This document shows positions 24,736 to 33,894 of a stretch of 64,000 nt of DNA, in pieces. A model generated the notes under the pieces. It saw only the letters and a list, made by a program, of their open reading frames with translations. It was not told the origin of the DNA and made no database searches. Numbering within the stretch: position 1 is the stretch's first letter; every line of letters starts with the position of its first letter. Source of the DNA: Halorubrum ruber (GTDB taxonomy: Archaea; Halobacteriota; Halobacteria; Halobacteriales; Haloferacaceae); NCBI RefSeq assembly GCF_018228765.1, contig NZ_CP073695.1:2713218-2777217 (forward strand), read 5' to 3'. Made by a program: the position numbers and the translations under genes.

Positions 24736-25709
24736 CAGTACTCCTCCCGGTAGCGTTCCGCGATAAAGTCACTGAGCACGTTCATTACGAGAGTCACCAC
24801 GAACAGCGCGAGGCCGAGCGCGAACATCGCGTCGTACGGGACCGTTCCGCCGGTGAGGTCGCCGCCGGCGATCTGGACCATCGCGACGGTGATCGTCATC
24901 CCGGAGTCCAAGAGCACGTCGGCGGGGTTGATGTACGGGACTCCGAACGCGGCCTCCTTGACCGTCGGCATCCGGGCCTGCGCGCCCATCGCGACGACGA
25001 CGATCATCGTCTCGCCGATGGCCCGGGAGACCGCGAGGATGTACGAGGAGGCGATCCCGGAGATCGACGCCGGGACGACGATCCCGGTCGACACCTCGAA
25101 CTTGGTCGCGCCGAGCCCGTACCCGGCCTGACGGAGTTCGTCGGGCACGGCGCTCATGGCGTCCTCGGAGATCGACGACACCATCGGGATCGTCATGATG
25201 CCGACCATGATCGACGCCGACAGCGCGTTGAAGGTGCTGATTCCCGGAAGCAGCGTCGCCTCCAGGACGGGCGTGACGTACACCAACGCGAAGTAGCCGT
25301 ACACCACCGTCGGGATCCCGGCGAGGATCTCGAGGAGCGGCTTCAGTATCGATCGCGCGTTCGGCGAGGCGTATTCGCTGAGGTAGATGGCGGTGAGCGT
25401 CCCGGTCGGCAGCGCGACGAACGCCGCCGTGACCGTCACGACGACCGTCCCGATGAGCAGGGGAATGATACCGAACGCCTGTCCGCCGCCGGCCGGGTTC
25501 GGGCTCCAGTTCGTCCCCGTGAGGAACTCCGTGACGGCGATCTCTTGGAAGAACACCACCGCGTCGGACAGCAGCGTCACGAAGATCGCGACCGTCGTGA
25601 GCAAGGTGACCGCCGCGCAGGCCGCGAACAGCCCGCCGTAAGTTCCCTCTTTCAGTCGTGTGAGCCCGCCCTGCCGAGTCAGATCGGGACTCTCTGTGCT
25701 GTCAGTCAC
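24735..25709 (-). CDS. pstC: Phosphate ABC transporter permease PstC
   Basis: A protein of 324 residues with six transmembrane helices. Coupling-loop sequence SEDAMSAVPDELRQAGYGLGATK and AVSRAIGETMIVVVAMG are typical of PstC. With PstA it forms the phosphate channel. It ends overlapping pstA by one base and starts 56 bases after pstS. The start MTDSTESPDLTRQGGL is acidic and haloarchaeal in style. Confidence 0.96.
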   Translation of the reverse strand: MTDSTESPDLTRQGGLTRLKEGTYGGLFAACAAVTLLTTVAIFVTLLSDAVVFFQEIAVTEFLTGTNWSPNPAGGGQAFGIIPLLIGTVVVTVTAAFVALPTGTLTAIYLSEYASPNARSILKPLLEILAGIPTVVYGYFALVYVTPVLEATLLPGISTFNALSASIMVGIMTIPMVSSISEDAMSAVPDELRQAGYGLGATKFEVSTGIVVPASISGIASSYILAVSRAIGETMIVVVAMGAQARMPTVKEAAFGVPYINPADVLLDSGMTITVAMVQIAGGDLTGGTVPYDAMFALGLALFVVTLVMNVLSDFIAERYREEY

Positions 25710-25765
25710 GAACGGTGGGGTATCGAACGCTGTCGTAAATCAATACACCGGTTCATTTCGACCGG

Positions 25766-26773
25766 TTACCCCTGTGCCTGCTCGATCGCGTCTTCGAGCT
25801 TCTCCAGCTGCGCCTCTTGGGTCTCCTCGGTGGCGGGCACGTACCCGACGTCGCCGGCGACGAGGTCCTCGTTGGTGGTCTGTTCGACGAAGTAGCGGGC
25901 GAACTCCGCGATGTGCTCCTCGCCGAGCGACTCGATCGAGGGGTACGTGTACAGCGACCGCGAGAGCGGGCTGTACTCGCCGCTGGCGGCGGTTTCGAGG
26001 CTCGGCTCGACCGGACCGTCCCCGTCGTCGATCCCGAGCGCCTTCAGCTGGTCGGGGTTCTGGAAGTAGTACGCGAAGCCGAAGTAGCCGACCGCGAACT
26101 CGCTGCCGGAGACGCCCTCGGCGATCGCGTTGTCCTTCTCGGTCGCCGAGTAGTCGTCCGTGTGGCCCGCGTCGCCCGTGACGTTCTCGATGAAGTAGTC
26201 GTACGTCCCGGAGGTGTCGGCCGGACCGAACCGGCGGATCTCCTCGTTCGGGAACTCGTCGCGGACCTCGTCCCAGGTCTGCGCCGCGTCGGACCGCCAG
26301 ATCTGCGCGAGCTCGTCGATGGTGAGGTGGTCGATCCAGTCAGCCTCGGGGTTGACGACGACCGTGACCGCGTCGGTCGCGGCGACCAGCTCGATGTACT
26401 CGACGCCGTTCTCCCCGCACAGGTCCTCTTCGGCCGGCTGGATCGGCCGGCTCGCGTTGTTGAAGTCCGTCTCGCCGACACAGAAGTAGTTCGAGAAGCC
26501 ACCACCGGAGCCGGTCGAGCTCACGCTGGGGTCGATCTCGGGGTGCATCTCGGCGAAGTCCTCCATGACCGCGCTCATCAGCGGGAACACTGTGCTCGAA
26601 CCCGCGATGTTGATCGTGCCCGAGAGCTCGCCGTCGCCCCCGTCGGAACCGCCGCCGTCGCCCGTACTCTGCGTACAGCCCGCGAGCCCGAGCGCCCCGG
26701 CACCCGCGATCGCCGCGAGCGATTTCCGCCGCGTGATTCCCGCTGTGTCCGCGTCGTGGCTGGAAGCCATCAC
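25766..26773 (-). CDS. pstS: Phosphate-binding lipoprotein PstS
   Basis: A protein of 335 residues. The N-terminus has a twin-arginine signal (TRRKSLAAIAGAGALGLAGC) with a lipobox ending in Cys, so it is exported folded through Tat and lipid-anchored outside the cell. The binding-protein core starts GTINIAGSSTVFPLMSAVME with the phosphate-contacting GSSTV loop; PADTSGTYDYF and GYFGFAYYFQNP follow. Met-1 and Met-2 are adjacent; 26770 is an equally good start. It is the first gene of pstSCAB-phoU. Confidence 0.96.
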   Translation of the reverse strand: MMASSHDADTAGITRRKSLAAIAGAGALGLAGCTQSTGDGGGSDGGDGELSGTINIAGSSTVFPLMSAVMEDFAEMHPEIDPSVSSTGSGGGFSNYFCVGETDFNNASRPIQPAEEDLCGENGVEYIELVAATDAVTVVVNPEADWIDHLTIDELAQIWRSDAAQTWDEVRDEFPNEEIRRFGPADTSGTYDYFIENVTGDAGHTDDYSATEKDNAIAEGVSGSEFAVGYFGFAYYFQNPDQLKALGIDDGDGPVEPSLETAASGEYSPLSRSLYTYPSIESLGEEHIAEFARYFVEQTTNEDLVAGDVGYVPATEETQEAQLEKLEDAIEQAQG

Positions 26774-26794
26774 CCGTGGATGGGCGAGTTTCGG

Positions 26795-26803
26795 TTAAGT
26801 AGT
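26795..26803 (-). promoter_or_regulatory. Promoter of the pst operon
   Basis: On the minus strand TACTTAACC lies about 25-28 bases before the pstS ATG, consistent with a near-leaderless transcript. The bases further upstream (26804-26820) are AT-rich for this genome and may hold phosphate-response sites. The remaining gap to 26981 shows nothing else beyond the promoter of the next gene. Confidence 0.5.
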
Positions 26804-26981
26804 ATGCTATGATGAGTACAGGGGAGCGCGTACTGCCCGGTACGGCTATGTTTCGATATATACTCTATATAGACGCGTGGGTACGACCGAACCGCGGTCA
26901 GGGCGACGGCGACTCCGCGGGCTCGCGCGACCCCGAACCGAGACGTGGTTTTAAGTCCCCGTACCGGGAGAACCCGGACGA

Positions 26982-27278
26982 ATGACCCCTCCCACCACCG
27001 ACGGGCCGCCGGCGCCGACCACCTCCCGGGAGGAGGCGTGGGTGGCTCACGCCGCGCTGCTCGACGCCGCGCAGCGCGCGACCGACGAGGACGTTGCGTA
27101 CCGCCGTCCGATCGAGTCGATAGAGCGGGGCGCGGCGCTCGACGACGAGGACATCGCGCTGCTCCGGGACGCGCTCGTCGACTACCTCGGTGACGCGCCG
27201 GTCCGCGACCGCGCCCCCGGTCGCGCGCTGTTGCGCCGCACCGACGACGCGACGGACGCGCAGTCGCGGCGCGCGTAG
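26982..27278 (+). CDS. Small acidic protein of unknown function
   Basis: A protein of 98 residues with two predicted helical segments: EAWVAHAALLDAAQRATDED and DDEDIALLRDALVDYLG. There are no cysteines, membrane segments or catalytic motifs. A TTTTAAG box at about 26949-26955 lies 27-30 bases upstream, supporting a leaderless start. I believe it belongs to a conserved haloarchaeal DUF but cannot name it with certainty. It is divergent from pstS and convergent with the iron-sulfur oxidoreductase gene. Confidence 0.7.
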   Translation: MTPPTTDGPPAPTTSREEAWVAHAALLDAAQRATDEDVAYRRPIESIERGAALDDEDIALLRDALVDYLGDAPVRDRAPGRALLRRTDDATDAQSRRA

Positions 27279-27311
27279 CGTCGACGACCGCGGAAAAAGA
27301 GCACCCGACGG

Positions 27312-29498
27312 CTACGACCCGGCCTCCACCGCCTCTATCAGCAGTTCCGCGACGTCGACGATCTCCACGTCGTCCTCGAAGTCCCCGGTCTTCCGCCCGT
27401 CCTCGAACATCGTCGTACACATCGGGCAGGCGACGACGAACTTCTCGATCGCGGCGCCCGCGTCGGTGTCCTCGACCGCCTCGCGGAGGCGCTCTTCGCT
27501 CGGCTTCACCTCCTCGTCGTGTTCGGTCCAGAGGCCGCCGCCGCCCCCGCCACAGCAGAACGAGTCGTCGCGCGAGCGCGGCATCTCGTAGAGGTCGGCG
27601 CCGGTCGCGCGGATGAGCTCGCGGGGCGCCTCGTACTCGTCGTTGTACCGCCCGAGGTGACACGGGTCGTGGTAGGTGACGGTGTAGTCGAGCTCGTCGC
27701 CGGAGAGGTCGAGCCGGCCCTCGCTCACCAGCTCCTCGACCACCTGCGTCCAGTGGAACACGTCGACCGCGCCGTCAGCGTTCCACGGCTCCTCGCGCTC
27801 GAACGGCATCATCGGGTCGTCCGCGAACTCGGCGAAGTCGACCTCGGGGTACTCGTTTTTGATGGTGTTGTACGAGTGCGGATCCGTACAGACGATGTTC
27901 TCGAACTCGCAGTCGGCGAACGTCTCGACGTGGTGGCCGGCGAGCTCGAGGTAGAGGAACTCCTCGCCGATCCGGCGGATGTCGTTGCCGTCGGTCTTCT
28001 CGTCGTCGAAGAGGATACCGAACGACACGTCGGCCTCGTCGAAGAGCCTCGCGAGCGCCCGCGCGACCTTCTTGTTCCGGTCGTCGAAGCTCGGGTAGTC
28101 GCCGACGTACCAGAGGTACTCCACCTCCGTCTCGCGGGCGTCCGGCACCTCGACGGCGTCGTCGAGGTCGTCCGCCCAGTCGCCGCGCGCGGACTGCGAC
28201 TCGCCGAAGGAGTTCCCCTTCTGCATCACGTCCTGGAACACGTCCTGGAGGTTCGAGTCGACCGCCCCCTCGTCGACGAGCTGGCGGTTCATCTTCGTGA
28301 AGGAGGTGAGATGTTCGATGTCGACCGGGCAGGCGTCCATGCACGCCATACAGGACATGCACGACTCCATCGACTCGGCATCGATGACGCCGCCCTCGTC
28401 GGCGACAATGGGGACCGTGCCCCCGTCTGCGCTCGCGACGCCGCCGTCGGTTGCCATCGGCCCGTCCCCGCGCCCGCTCCCCGCCACCGGATCGTCGCTC
28501 ACCGACTCGCGGTACGCCTTCAAATCGAGAATAACGTTCCGCGGGTCGAGGTTGCGACCGACCGTGTCGGCGGGACAGGCGTCGGTACACCGGCCGCACT
28601 TCGTGCAGGCGTCGCCGTCCAGCAGCTCCTTCCACGTGAAGTCGTCGAGCGACTCGGCGTTGGTGTGATCGAGGTCGGCTGGGACGTTCGGGAGCCGCGC
28701 GCCCGCCTGCTCGTCGCGGGCGACGACGTTCGCGAACGAGGAGATCATGTGGAACGGCTTCGCGTACGGGATCCACGCGACGAACGCGAACGCGAGCAGC
28801 GAGTGGCTCCACCAGAGGACGCCGTAGATCGCCTCGGCGCCCGCGGCCGTGAGCCCGGCGGTTTCCAGCCCGGTCGCGAGCGCCATCCCGACGAAGCTCA
28901 CCGTCTCGGTCGCGCGCTGCGGTTGCCCGACCATGCTCACGCCCTCGACGAGGAAGCCGCCGACGCCGAGCAAGAAGAGTGTCCAGACGAACGCGTCGTC
29001 TTCGAAGGAGGTGTGTTTCCCCCACAGCCGCCCCTCGCGGGTCTTGTAGCGGCGGTAGCCCGCCATACCGACGCCGACGACGAACAGCAGCCCGAACGCG
29101 TCGACGGCGAACTGGTAGGCCAAATAGAAGTCGCCGACCCAGAACGACTCGCCCGTGAGCGGTCGGTAGAGGTCGATGTCGATCCCGAGGATCGTCGTCG
29201 CGACGAGGAGGACGAGGAACCCCCACAGCACGAACGTGTGCATCACGCCGGTGTACAGGTCCCCGTCGAACTGGTTCTCGTTCGCGAGGACAGTCTTCGT
29301 CGCCGCGACGGTCCGTCCGGGGAGGTTCGACAGTCTGTCTTGCGGGTCCGCGCTCCCGCGCGCGTACGCCGCGAACCGGGCGTAGACGCCGTAGCAGAAG
29401 ACGAGGACCGCGACGGCGGCGAGCCAGTAGAACGCCGCCTTCCCCACCGGACCGATCGTCCAGAAGGTCTCTCGGGTGGCCGCCTGCAGGGGAGTCAT
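27312..29498 (-). CDS. Membrane-bound iron-sulfur oxidoreductase (HdrD/GlpC type) with heme-type membrane domain
   Basis: A protein of 728 residues. The N-terminal 250 residues hold about six transmembrane segments resembling the cytochrome-b-like domain of NarI/HdrE-type subunits. Two [4Fe-4S] ferredoxin motifs follow: CTKCGRCTDACP at about 298-309 and CMSCMACMDACP at about 375-386. Two CCG-type cysteine-rich regions end the protein (DPCHLGRYNDEYE and SFCCGGGGGGLW). This arrangement moves electrons between the quinone pool and a soluble partner, in haloarchaea possibly the electron transfer flavoprotein or a lactate/acyl-CoA pathway. A Gly/Ala/Asp-rich linker separates the ferredoxin motifs. 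The partner is not identifiable from this window, though etfBA is present at 51.5 kb. Confidence 0.9.
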   Translation of the reverse strand: MTPLQAATRETFWTIGPVGKAAFYWLAAVAVLVFCYGVYARFAAYARGSADPQDRLSNLPGRTVAATKTVLANENQFDGDLYTGVMHTFVLWGFLVLLVATTILGIDIDLYRPLTGESFWVGDFYLAYQFAVDAFGLLFVVGVGMAGYRRYKTREGRLWGKHTSFEDDAFVWTLFLLGVGGFLVEGVSMVGQPQRATETVSFVGMALATGLETAGLTAAGAEAIYGVLWWSHSLLAFAFVAWIPYAKPFHMISSFANVVARDEQAGARLPNVPADLDHTNAESLDDFTWKELLDGDACTKCGRCTDACPADTVGRNLDPRNVILDLKAYRESVSDDPVAGSGRGDGPMATDGGVASADGGTVPIVADEGGVIDAESMESCMSCMACMDACPVDIEHLTSFTKMNRQLVDEGAVDSNLQDVFQDVMQKGNSFGESQSARGDWADDLDDAVEVPDARETEVEYLWYVGDYPSFDDRNKKVARALARLFDEADVSFGILFDDEKTDGNDIRRIGEEFLYLELAGHHVETFADCEFENIVCTDPHSYNTIKNEYPEVDFAEFADDPMMPFEREEPWNADGAVDVFHWTQVVEELVSEGRLDLSGDELDYTVTYHDPCHLGRYNDEYEAPRELIRATGADLYEMPRSRDDSFCCGGGGGGLWTEHDEEVKPSEERLREAVEDTDAGAAIEKFVVACPMCTTMFEDGRKTGDFEDDVEIVDVAELLIEAVEAGS

Positions 29499-29653
29499 GA
29501 TCGATCAGCCGGATACGGTCCGGTTAAAACTTGCCACAACGCGGACCTCGTCGCTCGGCGTTCACGCGGCGTCGGGGGACTCGCGAGACGGCGCCTCTCC
29601 ACGCCTGCGCGCCGGCTGTGCCGCGCCGCGCGTGCCGTCTCCCCATCTTCGAA

Positions 29654-29675
29654 GCGGCGAGCTTCCGCTCGCCGC
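29654..29675 (-). terminator. Hairpin just after the Tm-1-like gene
   Basis: A perfect 9-bp stem, GCGGCGAGC (29654-29662) with GCTCGCCGC (29667-29675) around TTCC, begins 4 bases after the stop at 29679 on the minus strand. It may stabilise or end the transcript. No U-run follows. Confidence 0.45.
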
Positions 29676-29678
29676 GTG

Positions 29679-30902
29679 TCACTCCGGCGCCACCCCCGCC
29701 TCGCGCATGTACTCGTCGAGCTTCGCGGCGATCGTCCGGGCGAACTCGTCGTCGTTGACGGCGGCGTCCGCCTCGATCACCTCGACGTCGTCGGAGACGC
29801 CGCGCCGTAACGCGTCGAACAGCGCCGCGTCGGCCTCCGGGTCGTGGAACCGCTCGCCCGCGACGTCGAGCATCGAGACGCCGTCGAGCGGGAGCGCGAG
29901 CGCGGTGGGGCCGGTCGCGGCGTTCAGCTTCTCGGCGACGATCTCCCCGAGCTCGGCGCACTCCGCGGAGGTGGTCCGCATCAGCGTCACCTGCGGGTTG
30001 TGAACGTGGAACAGCCGCTCGTCGAACCGCTCGGGAACGGAGTCCCGCGGGCCGAAGTTCACCATGTCGAGCGCTCCGGTCGAGACGACCTGCGGGATCC
30101 CCGCCTTCCCGGCCGCGTCGAGGCGGTCTGGTCCGGCCGAGAGCACGCCCCCGACGAGCTCGTCGGCCCACTCCGTCGTGGTGACGTCGAGCACGCCGTC
30201 GATGACGCCCTCCTCGACGAGGTTCTCCATGGCCCGACCGCCGGTCCCGGTCGCGTGAAAGACGATCGTCTCGTACCCTCGCGATTCGAGGTACTCGCGT
30301 GCCGTCTGGACGCACGGGGTGGTCACGCCGAACATCGTGATCCCGATCGTGGGTCGCTCCTCGACCTCGACGGCGGAATCGTTGGTGACCATCCCAACCA
30401 TCGCGAGCGCCGCGTTGGCGATGACCTGTCGGGAGAGCTGATTGAGCCCCTCGATGTCGGCGACTGAGTACAGCATCGCGATGTCCGTCGCGCCGACGTA
30501 CGGCTCGGTGTCACCGGAGGCCATCGTCGAGACCATCAGCTTCGGAACGCCCACCGGAAGCGCGCGCATCGCCGCCGTCGCGATCGAGGTGTTGCCCGAC
30601 CCCCCGAGCCCCAACGCGCCGTCGAGTTCGCCGGCCTCGTACATGCGCGAGACCACGGCGGCGGCGCCCTCGCCCATGACCTCGACGGCCTCGCCGCGGT
30701 CGGCCGCGTCGCGCAGGCCGTCGAGGGACGCGTCGGCCGCCGCCGCGACCGCGTCGGCTCCCGTGTCCGGCTCGAACTCCGGCTCGCCCATCACTCCCAC
30801 GTCGACCACGTGGACGTCGACGCCCTGGGCGCGGAGGACGTCGCGAGCGAATCCGATCTCCTCGCCTTTCGTGTCGAGGGTGCCGACGACGACGACGCTC
30901 AT
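29679..30902 (-). CDS. Tm-1-like ATP-binding domain protein (UPF0261)
   Basis: A protein of 407 residues. MSVVVVGTLDTKGEEIGFAR is the family's nucleotide-binding start. LGLGGSGNTSIATAAMRALP and STMASGDTEPYVGATDIAML are its hallmark motifs. The family is the N-terminal half of tomato Tm-1, a viral replicase inhibitor; the prokaryotic role is probably metabolic and unknown. It overlaps the TIM-barrel gene by 4 bases, so the two halves of the Tm-1 architecture are co-translated here as separate proteins. Confidence 0.92.
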   Translation of the reverse strand: MSVVVVGTLDTKGEEIGFARDVLRAQGVDVHVVDVGVMGEPEFEPDTGADAVAAAADASLDGLRDAADRGEAVEVMGEGAAAVVSRMYEAGELDGALGLGGSGNTSIATAAMRALPVGVPKLMVSTMASGDTEPYVGATDIAMLYSVADIEGLNQLSRQVIANAALAMVGMVTNDSAVEVEERPTIGITMFGVTTPCVQTAREYLESRGYETIVFHATGTGGRAMENLVEEGVIDGVLDVTTTEWADELVGGVLSAGPDRLDAAGKAGIPQVVSTGALDMVNFGPRDSVPERFDERLFHVHNPQVTLMRTTSAECAELGEIVAEKLNAATGPTALALPLDGVSMLDVAGERFHDPEADAALFDALRRGVSDDVEVIEADAAVNDDEFARTIAAKLDEYMREAGVAPE

Positions 30903-31735
30903 CGGAGGTCGATCTCCTTGAACTCGCGGGCCTGCTCCTCGATGGCCGTCTCTGTGGGGAGCCGCTCGATGCTGGAGGCGCCGAAGAAGCCGACGACGTC
31001 CTCGGTGTGTTCGAGCACGTATCGGGCGTCGTCGGGCCAGGCGATCGGCCCGCCGTGACAGATCACCAGCACGTCCTCGTCGACCGACTTCGCGGCGTCA
31101 CAGTGGGCCTGAACCCGATCGACGGCCGCCTCCAGGTCGAGCGCCGTCTCGGCGCCGATGTCGCCGGAGGTGGTCAGCCCCATGTGCGAGACGACGACGT
31201 CCGCGCCGGCGCGAGTCATCGCGCGGGCCTGCTCCTCGGTGAAGACGTACGGGCACGTCAGCATCCCGCGCTCGCTGGCCTCGCGGATCATCTCGACCTC
31301 GCGGTCGTACCCCATCCCGGTCTCCTCCAGATTCCGTCGGAAGTCGCTGTCCTCGTCGATGAGCCCCACGGTCGGGAAGTTCTGGACGCCCGAGAACCCC
31401 CGCCGCTTGAGGTCCTCGATGAACACGCCCATGTCCCGGAACGGATCGGTCCCGTTGACTCCCGCGAGCACCGGCGTGTCCTCCACGACCGGGATCACCT
31501 CGTGGCCCATCTCGACGACGATCTCGTTGGCGTCGCCGTACGGGAGCAGCCCGGCCAGCGACCCCCGCCCGTTCATCCGGTAACGGCCGGAGTTGTAGAT
31601 GATGAGCAGGTCGACGCCGCCCCGCTCGGCGAACTTCGCCGAGAGCCCCGTCCCCGCGCCGGCACCGATCACGGGGTCGCCGTCCGCGACGACTGATTCG
31701 AGTCGGTCGAGCGTCTCCGATCGGTCAAATTTCAT
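30899..31735 (-). CDS. TIM-barrel protein, phosphoenolpyruvate hydrolase / Tm-1 C-terminal family
   Basis: A protein of 278 residues. ETLDRLESVVADGDPVIGAGAGTGLSAKFAERGG and LLPYGDANEIVVEMGHEVIPVV fit the TIM-barrel domain found at the C-terminus of Tm-1 and in PEP-mutase-like proteins. It is encoded just before and overlapping its UPF0261 partner. The likely role is in catabolism of an unidentified small acid together with that partner. The start MKFDRSETLDRLESV at 31735 is clear. Confidence 0.9.
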   Translation of the reverse strand: MKFDRSETLDRLESVVADGDPVIGAGAGTGLSAKFAERGGVDLLIIYNSGRYRMNGRGSLAGLLPYGDANEIVVEMGHEVIPVVEDTPVLAGVNGTDPFRDMGVFIEDLKRRGFSGVQNFPTVGLIDEDSDFRRNLEETGMGYDREVEMIREASERGMLTCPYVFTEEQARAMTRAGADVVVSHMGLTTSGDIGAETALDLEAAVDRVQAHCDAAKSVDEDVLVICHGGPIAWPDDARYVLEHTEDVVGFFGASSIERLPTETAIEEQAREFKEIDLR

Positions 31736-31813
31736 GTGACGCGTCCGTCATCTCCCAGAACCATAATGAACGTTCGGGATGTTCTCGGCGAGGGAGGGGC
31801 GTCGCCGGGGCGG

Positions 31814-32527
31814 TCAGAGAACGGCCGCGAGAGCGGCCGCGAACAGGCCGAATCCGACTCCCAGCGCGACCGCGTCCGCGCGCCCGAACGCCAGCCGCGG
31901 GAGCGTCGGGTTCCACGCGAAACACCGGGCGTTCAGGGCGGTTCCGAGCCGGTCCGCGCGGCCGAACGCCCGGTCGATCCCGGCGACGGTGACGAGCCGT
32001 ATCCGCTCGCTGACCGGCAGCGCGCCGCCGCCGCGGGCGCGGACCGCCTCCCGCGCCGTCAGCAGGTCTCGCTTCAGCAGGGGGAGAAACCGGAAGACGA
32101 GCGCGACGCCGACGCCGAGGAAGACGCCCGGCCGCCCGGGAATCGTCCGCTGGACCGCCGCGCGCGACTCGCGGACCGGGGTCGAGCGCACGTACGCGGC
32201 CGCGACGACGAGCAGCAGGAGGACGCGGTAGCTCGCTAGCCCCGTCACGGCTGCGCGCTCGACCCGAAACCACGGCGCGCCGAGCGTCGCGCCCGCGACG
32301 AGGGGGGCGAAGAGGAGGACGGGAAACGCGACGCGGTAGCTCCACAGATCCCGCGGCCCGCCGTCGGCGGCGACAAGGCAGCCGACCGCGACGAGCGTGA
32401 GGAGGGCGAGCCCCCGCGGCGTGGTGTACGCGTACGCGACCGCGGCGAACGCGACCTGAACGAGCAGCTTCGACCGCGGGTCGAGCCGGTGGGCGAGCGA
32501 GTCGCCGGGGACGAAGGACAGCGTCAT
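31814..32527 (-). CDS. bioN: Energy-coupling factor transporter transmembrane protein (EcfT/BioN)
   Basis: A protein of 237 residues with about five transmembrane helices. MTLSFVPGDSLAHRLDPRSKLL is the usual EcfT start. The coupling Ala-Arg-Gly motif appears as AVRARGGG, and ALNARCFAWNP carries a second family Ala-Arg pair. It links the ATPase to the BioY substrate-binding component. Its start overlaps the ATPase gene by 4 bases. The operon order read on the minus strand is bioY, bioM, bioN. Confidence 0.92.
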   Translation of the reverse strand: MTLSFVPGDSLAHRLDPRSKLLVQVAFAAVAYAYTTPRGLALLTLVAVGCLVAADGGPRDLWSYRVAFPVLLFAPLVAGATLGAPWFRVERAAVTGLASYRVLLLLVVAAAYVRSTPVRESRAAVQRTIPGRPGVFLGVGVALVFRFLPLLKRDLLTAREAVRARGGGALPVSERIRLVTVAGIDRAFGRADRLGTALNARCFAWNPTLPRLAFGRADAVALGVGFGLFAAALAAVL

Positions 32528-33306
32528 CCGGTCGGCTCGTCGAGCCCGCCTCCCTCCGGCACCCGTACGTCCAGCCCGGGCAGCGCCGAAACCGCTTCTT
32601 CCGGCGGCGCGTCGACAGCGACTCGCCCGTCCGCCAGCCCGACGATCCGGTCGGCGAGCGCGGCGACGTCGCGGAGGTCGTGGGTGACGACAACGACGCT
32701 CGTCCCCTCGCGGTGAAGCGCCCGGAGGCGCTCCACGACTGACCGCCGGGCGGGCTCGTCGAGACCGGTGAACGGCTCGTCCAACACGAGGTGGTCCGGT
32801 TCCATCGCGAGCGCGCCCGCGATCGCGACGCGCTCGCGCTCGCCTCCGGAGAGGGAGTCGACGCGCTCGCGCTCCCGGCCCGCCATGTTCACGGCCGCGA
32901 GCGCCTCGTCGACCCGTCGGTCGCTCTCGTCGTGCGCGAGTCCGAGGTTCTCCGGCCCGAACGCGACGTCCGCGCCGACGGTGGCGGCGACCAACTGGTC
33001 GCGCGGGTCCTGGAACACCATGCCGACCGCCGAGCGCGCGGCGACGAGGTCCTCGTCGACCGGGGTCCCGTTCACGGCCACGGTCCCGGCGTCCGGCTCG
33101 ACGAGGCCGTTGAACGTCCGGACGAGCGTCGTCTTCCCCGACCCGTTCGCGCCCGCGACGACGAGGAACTCGCCGTCGGGGACGGTGAGGGAGATGTCGT
33201 CGACCGCGACGGTGGCGTCGTCTACTCCCTCGTCGCCGTCCTCGTCGTCTCCCTCCCCGTCGCCGCCACGGCCGTATCGGCACGTGACGCCGTCGAGTTC
33301 GATCAC
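32524..33306 (-). CDS. bioM: Energy-coupling factor transporter ATP-binding protein (EcfA/BioM)
   Basis: A protein of 260 residues. Walker A GANGSGKTT, Q-loop MVFQDPRDQLVAATV, signature LSGGERERVAIAGALAM and Walker B HLVLDEPFTGLD are complete. An acidic Asp/Glu/Gly insert at residues 13-30 is a halophile-style expansion. It energises biotin uptake. Both ends overlap its neighbours by 4 bases, showing translational coupling. Confidence 0.94.
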   Translation of the reverse strand: MIELDGVTCRYGRGGDGEGDDEDGDEGVDDATVAVDDISLTVPDGEFLVVAGANGSGKTTLVRTFNGLVEPDAGTVAVNGTPVDEDLVAARSAVGMVFQDPRDQLVAATVGADVAFGPENLGLAHDESDRRVDEALAAVNMAGRERERVDSLSGGERERVAIAGALAMEPDHLVLDEPFTGLDEPARRSVVERLRALHREGTSVVVVTHDLRDVAALADRIVGLADGRVAVDAPPEEAVSALPGLDVRVPEGGGLDEPTG

Positions 33307-33884
33307 GTCGCGGCGATCGCGTCGGACCTCACGACGCCGACGGCTGCGGCGATCTTCAGGGCCTCGGCCGGGAGGAACGCGGCGGCGCCGGCAGCGATCG
33401 CCTCGACCGGGCCGAGCGACAGCACCAGCATGAGGCCGGCGACGCCGAACCCGTAGATGACGACGGTGCCGAGGACCATCGCGCCGACGAGCGTCGAGAG
33501 ACCGACGGAATCGAGGTCGCGGAGCGTCGCGCCGCGGTGGACGACCGCGCCGACGACCGCCGCGGCGACCGGGTACGACCAGAGGTAGCCGGCCGAGTCA
33601 CCGACGAGTTGGCCGAACCCGGCCGACCCGCCCCCGAAGACGGGCGCGCCGAGCGCCCCCGCGGCGAGGTAGAGGACGAGCGACGCGCCGCCCCACACCG
33701 GACCGAGGAATATCCCCGCGAGGAAGACGCCCAACACTTGAAGGGTCACGTCCACGGGCGAGACCGGGTTCGGGAACGTGACGTACGCGAACGCCCCGAC
33801 GAGCGCCGCGAACAGCGCGGCGCGCGCGAGGTTCGTCGCCGCCTCGTCGCCGACGAGGTCGACGGACTCCGTGTTCGTTGCCAT
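33303..33884 (-). CDS. bioY: Biotin transporter substrate-binding membrane protein BioY
   Basis: A protein of 193 residues with six transmembrane segments. NPVSPVDVTLQVLGVFLAGI and LGPVWGGASLVLYLAAGALG match BioY, and GAPVFGGGSAGFGQLVGDSAGYLW is its conserved motif. It binds biotin in the membrane and works with BioM and BioN. The frame extends to 33974, but MATNTESVDLVGDEA at 33884 is the natural start and lies just downstream of the inverted repeat at 33895-33930. Confidence 0.95.
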   Translation of the reverse strand: MATNTESVDLVGDEAATNLARAALFAALVGAFAYVTFPNPVSPVDVTLQVLGVFLAGIFLGPVWGGASLVLYLAAGALGAPVFGGGSAGFGQLVGDSAGYLWSYPVAAAVVGAVVHRGATLRDLDSVGLSTLVGAMVLGTVVIYGFGVAGLMLVLSLGPVEAIAAGAAAFLPAEALKIAAAVGVVRSDAIAAT

Positions 33885-33894
33885 ACCCGAACGG

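Noticed and set aside
27519-29810. A 763-residue plus-strand open frame
   Set aside because: It is antisense to the iron-sulfur oxidoreductase, which has intact cysteine motifs. The frame has no recognisable domain.
32791-33456. Plus-strand frame over the biotin transporter operon
   Set aside because: It is a shadow of bioM and bioY, which overlap by 4 bases and carry full motifs.
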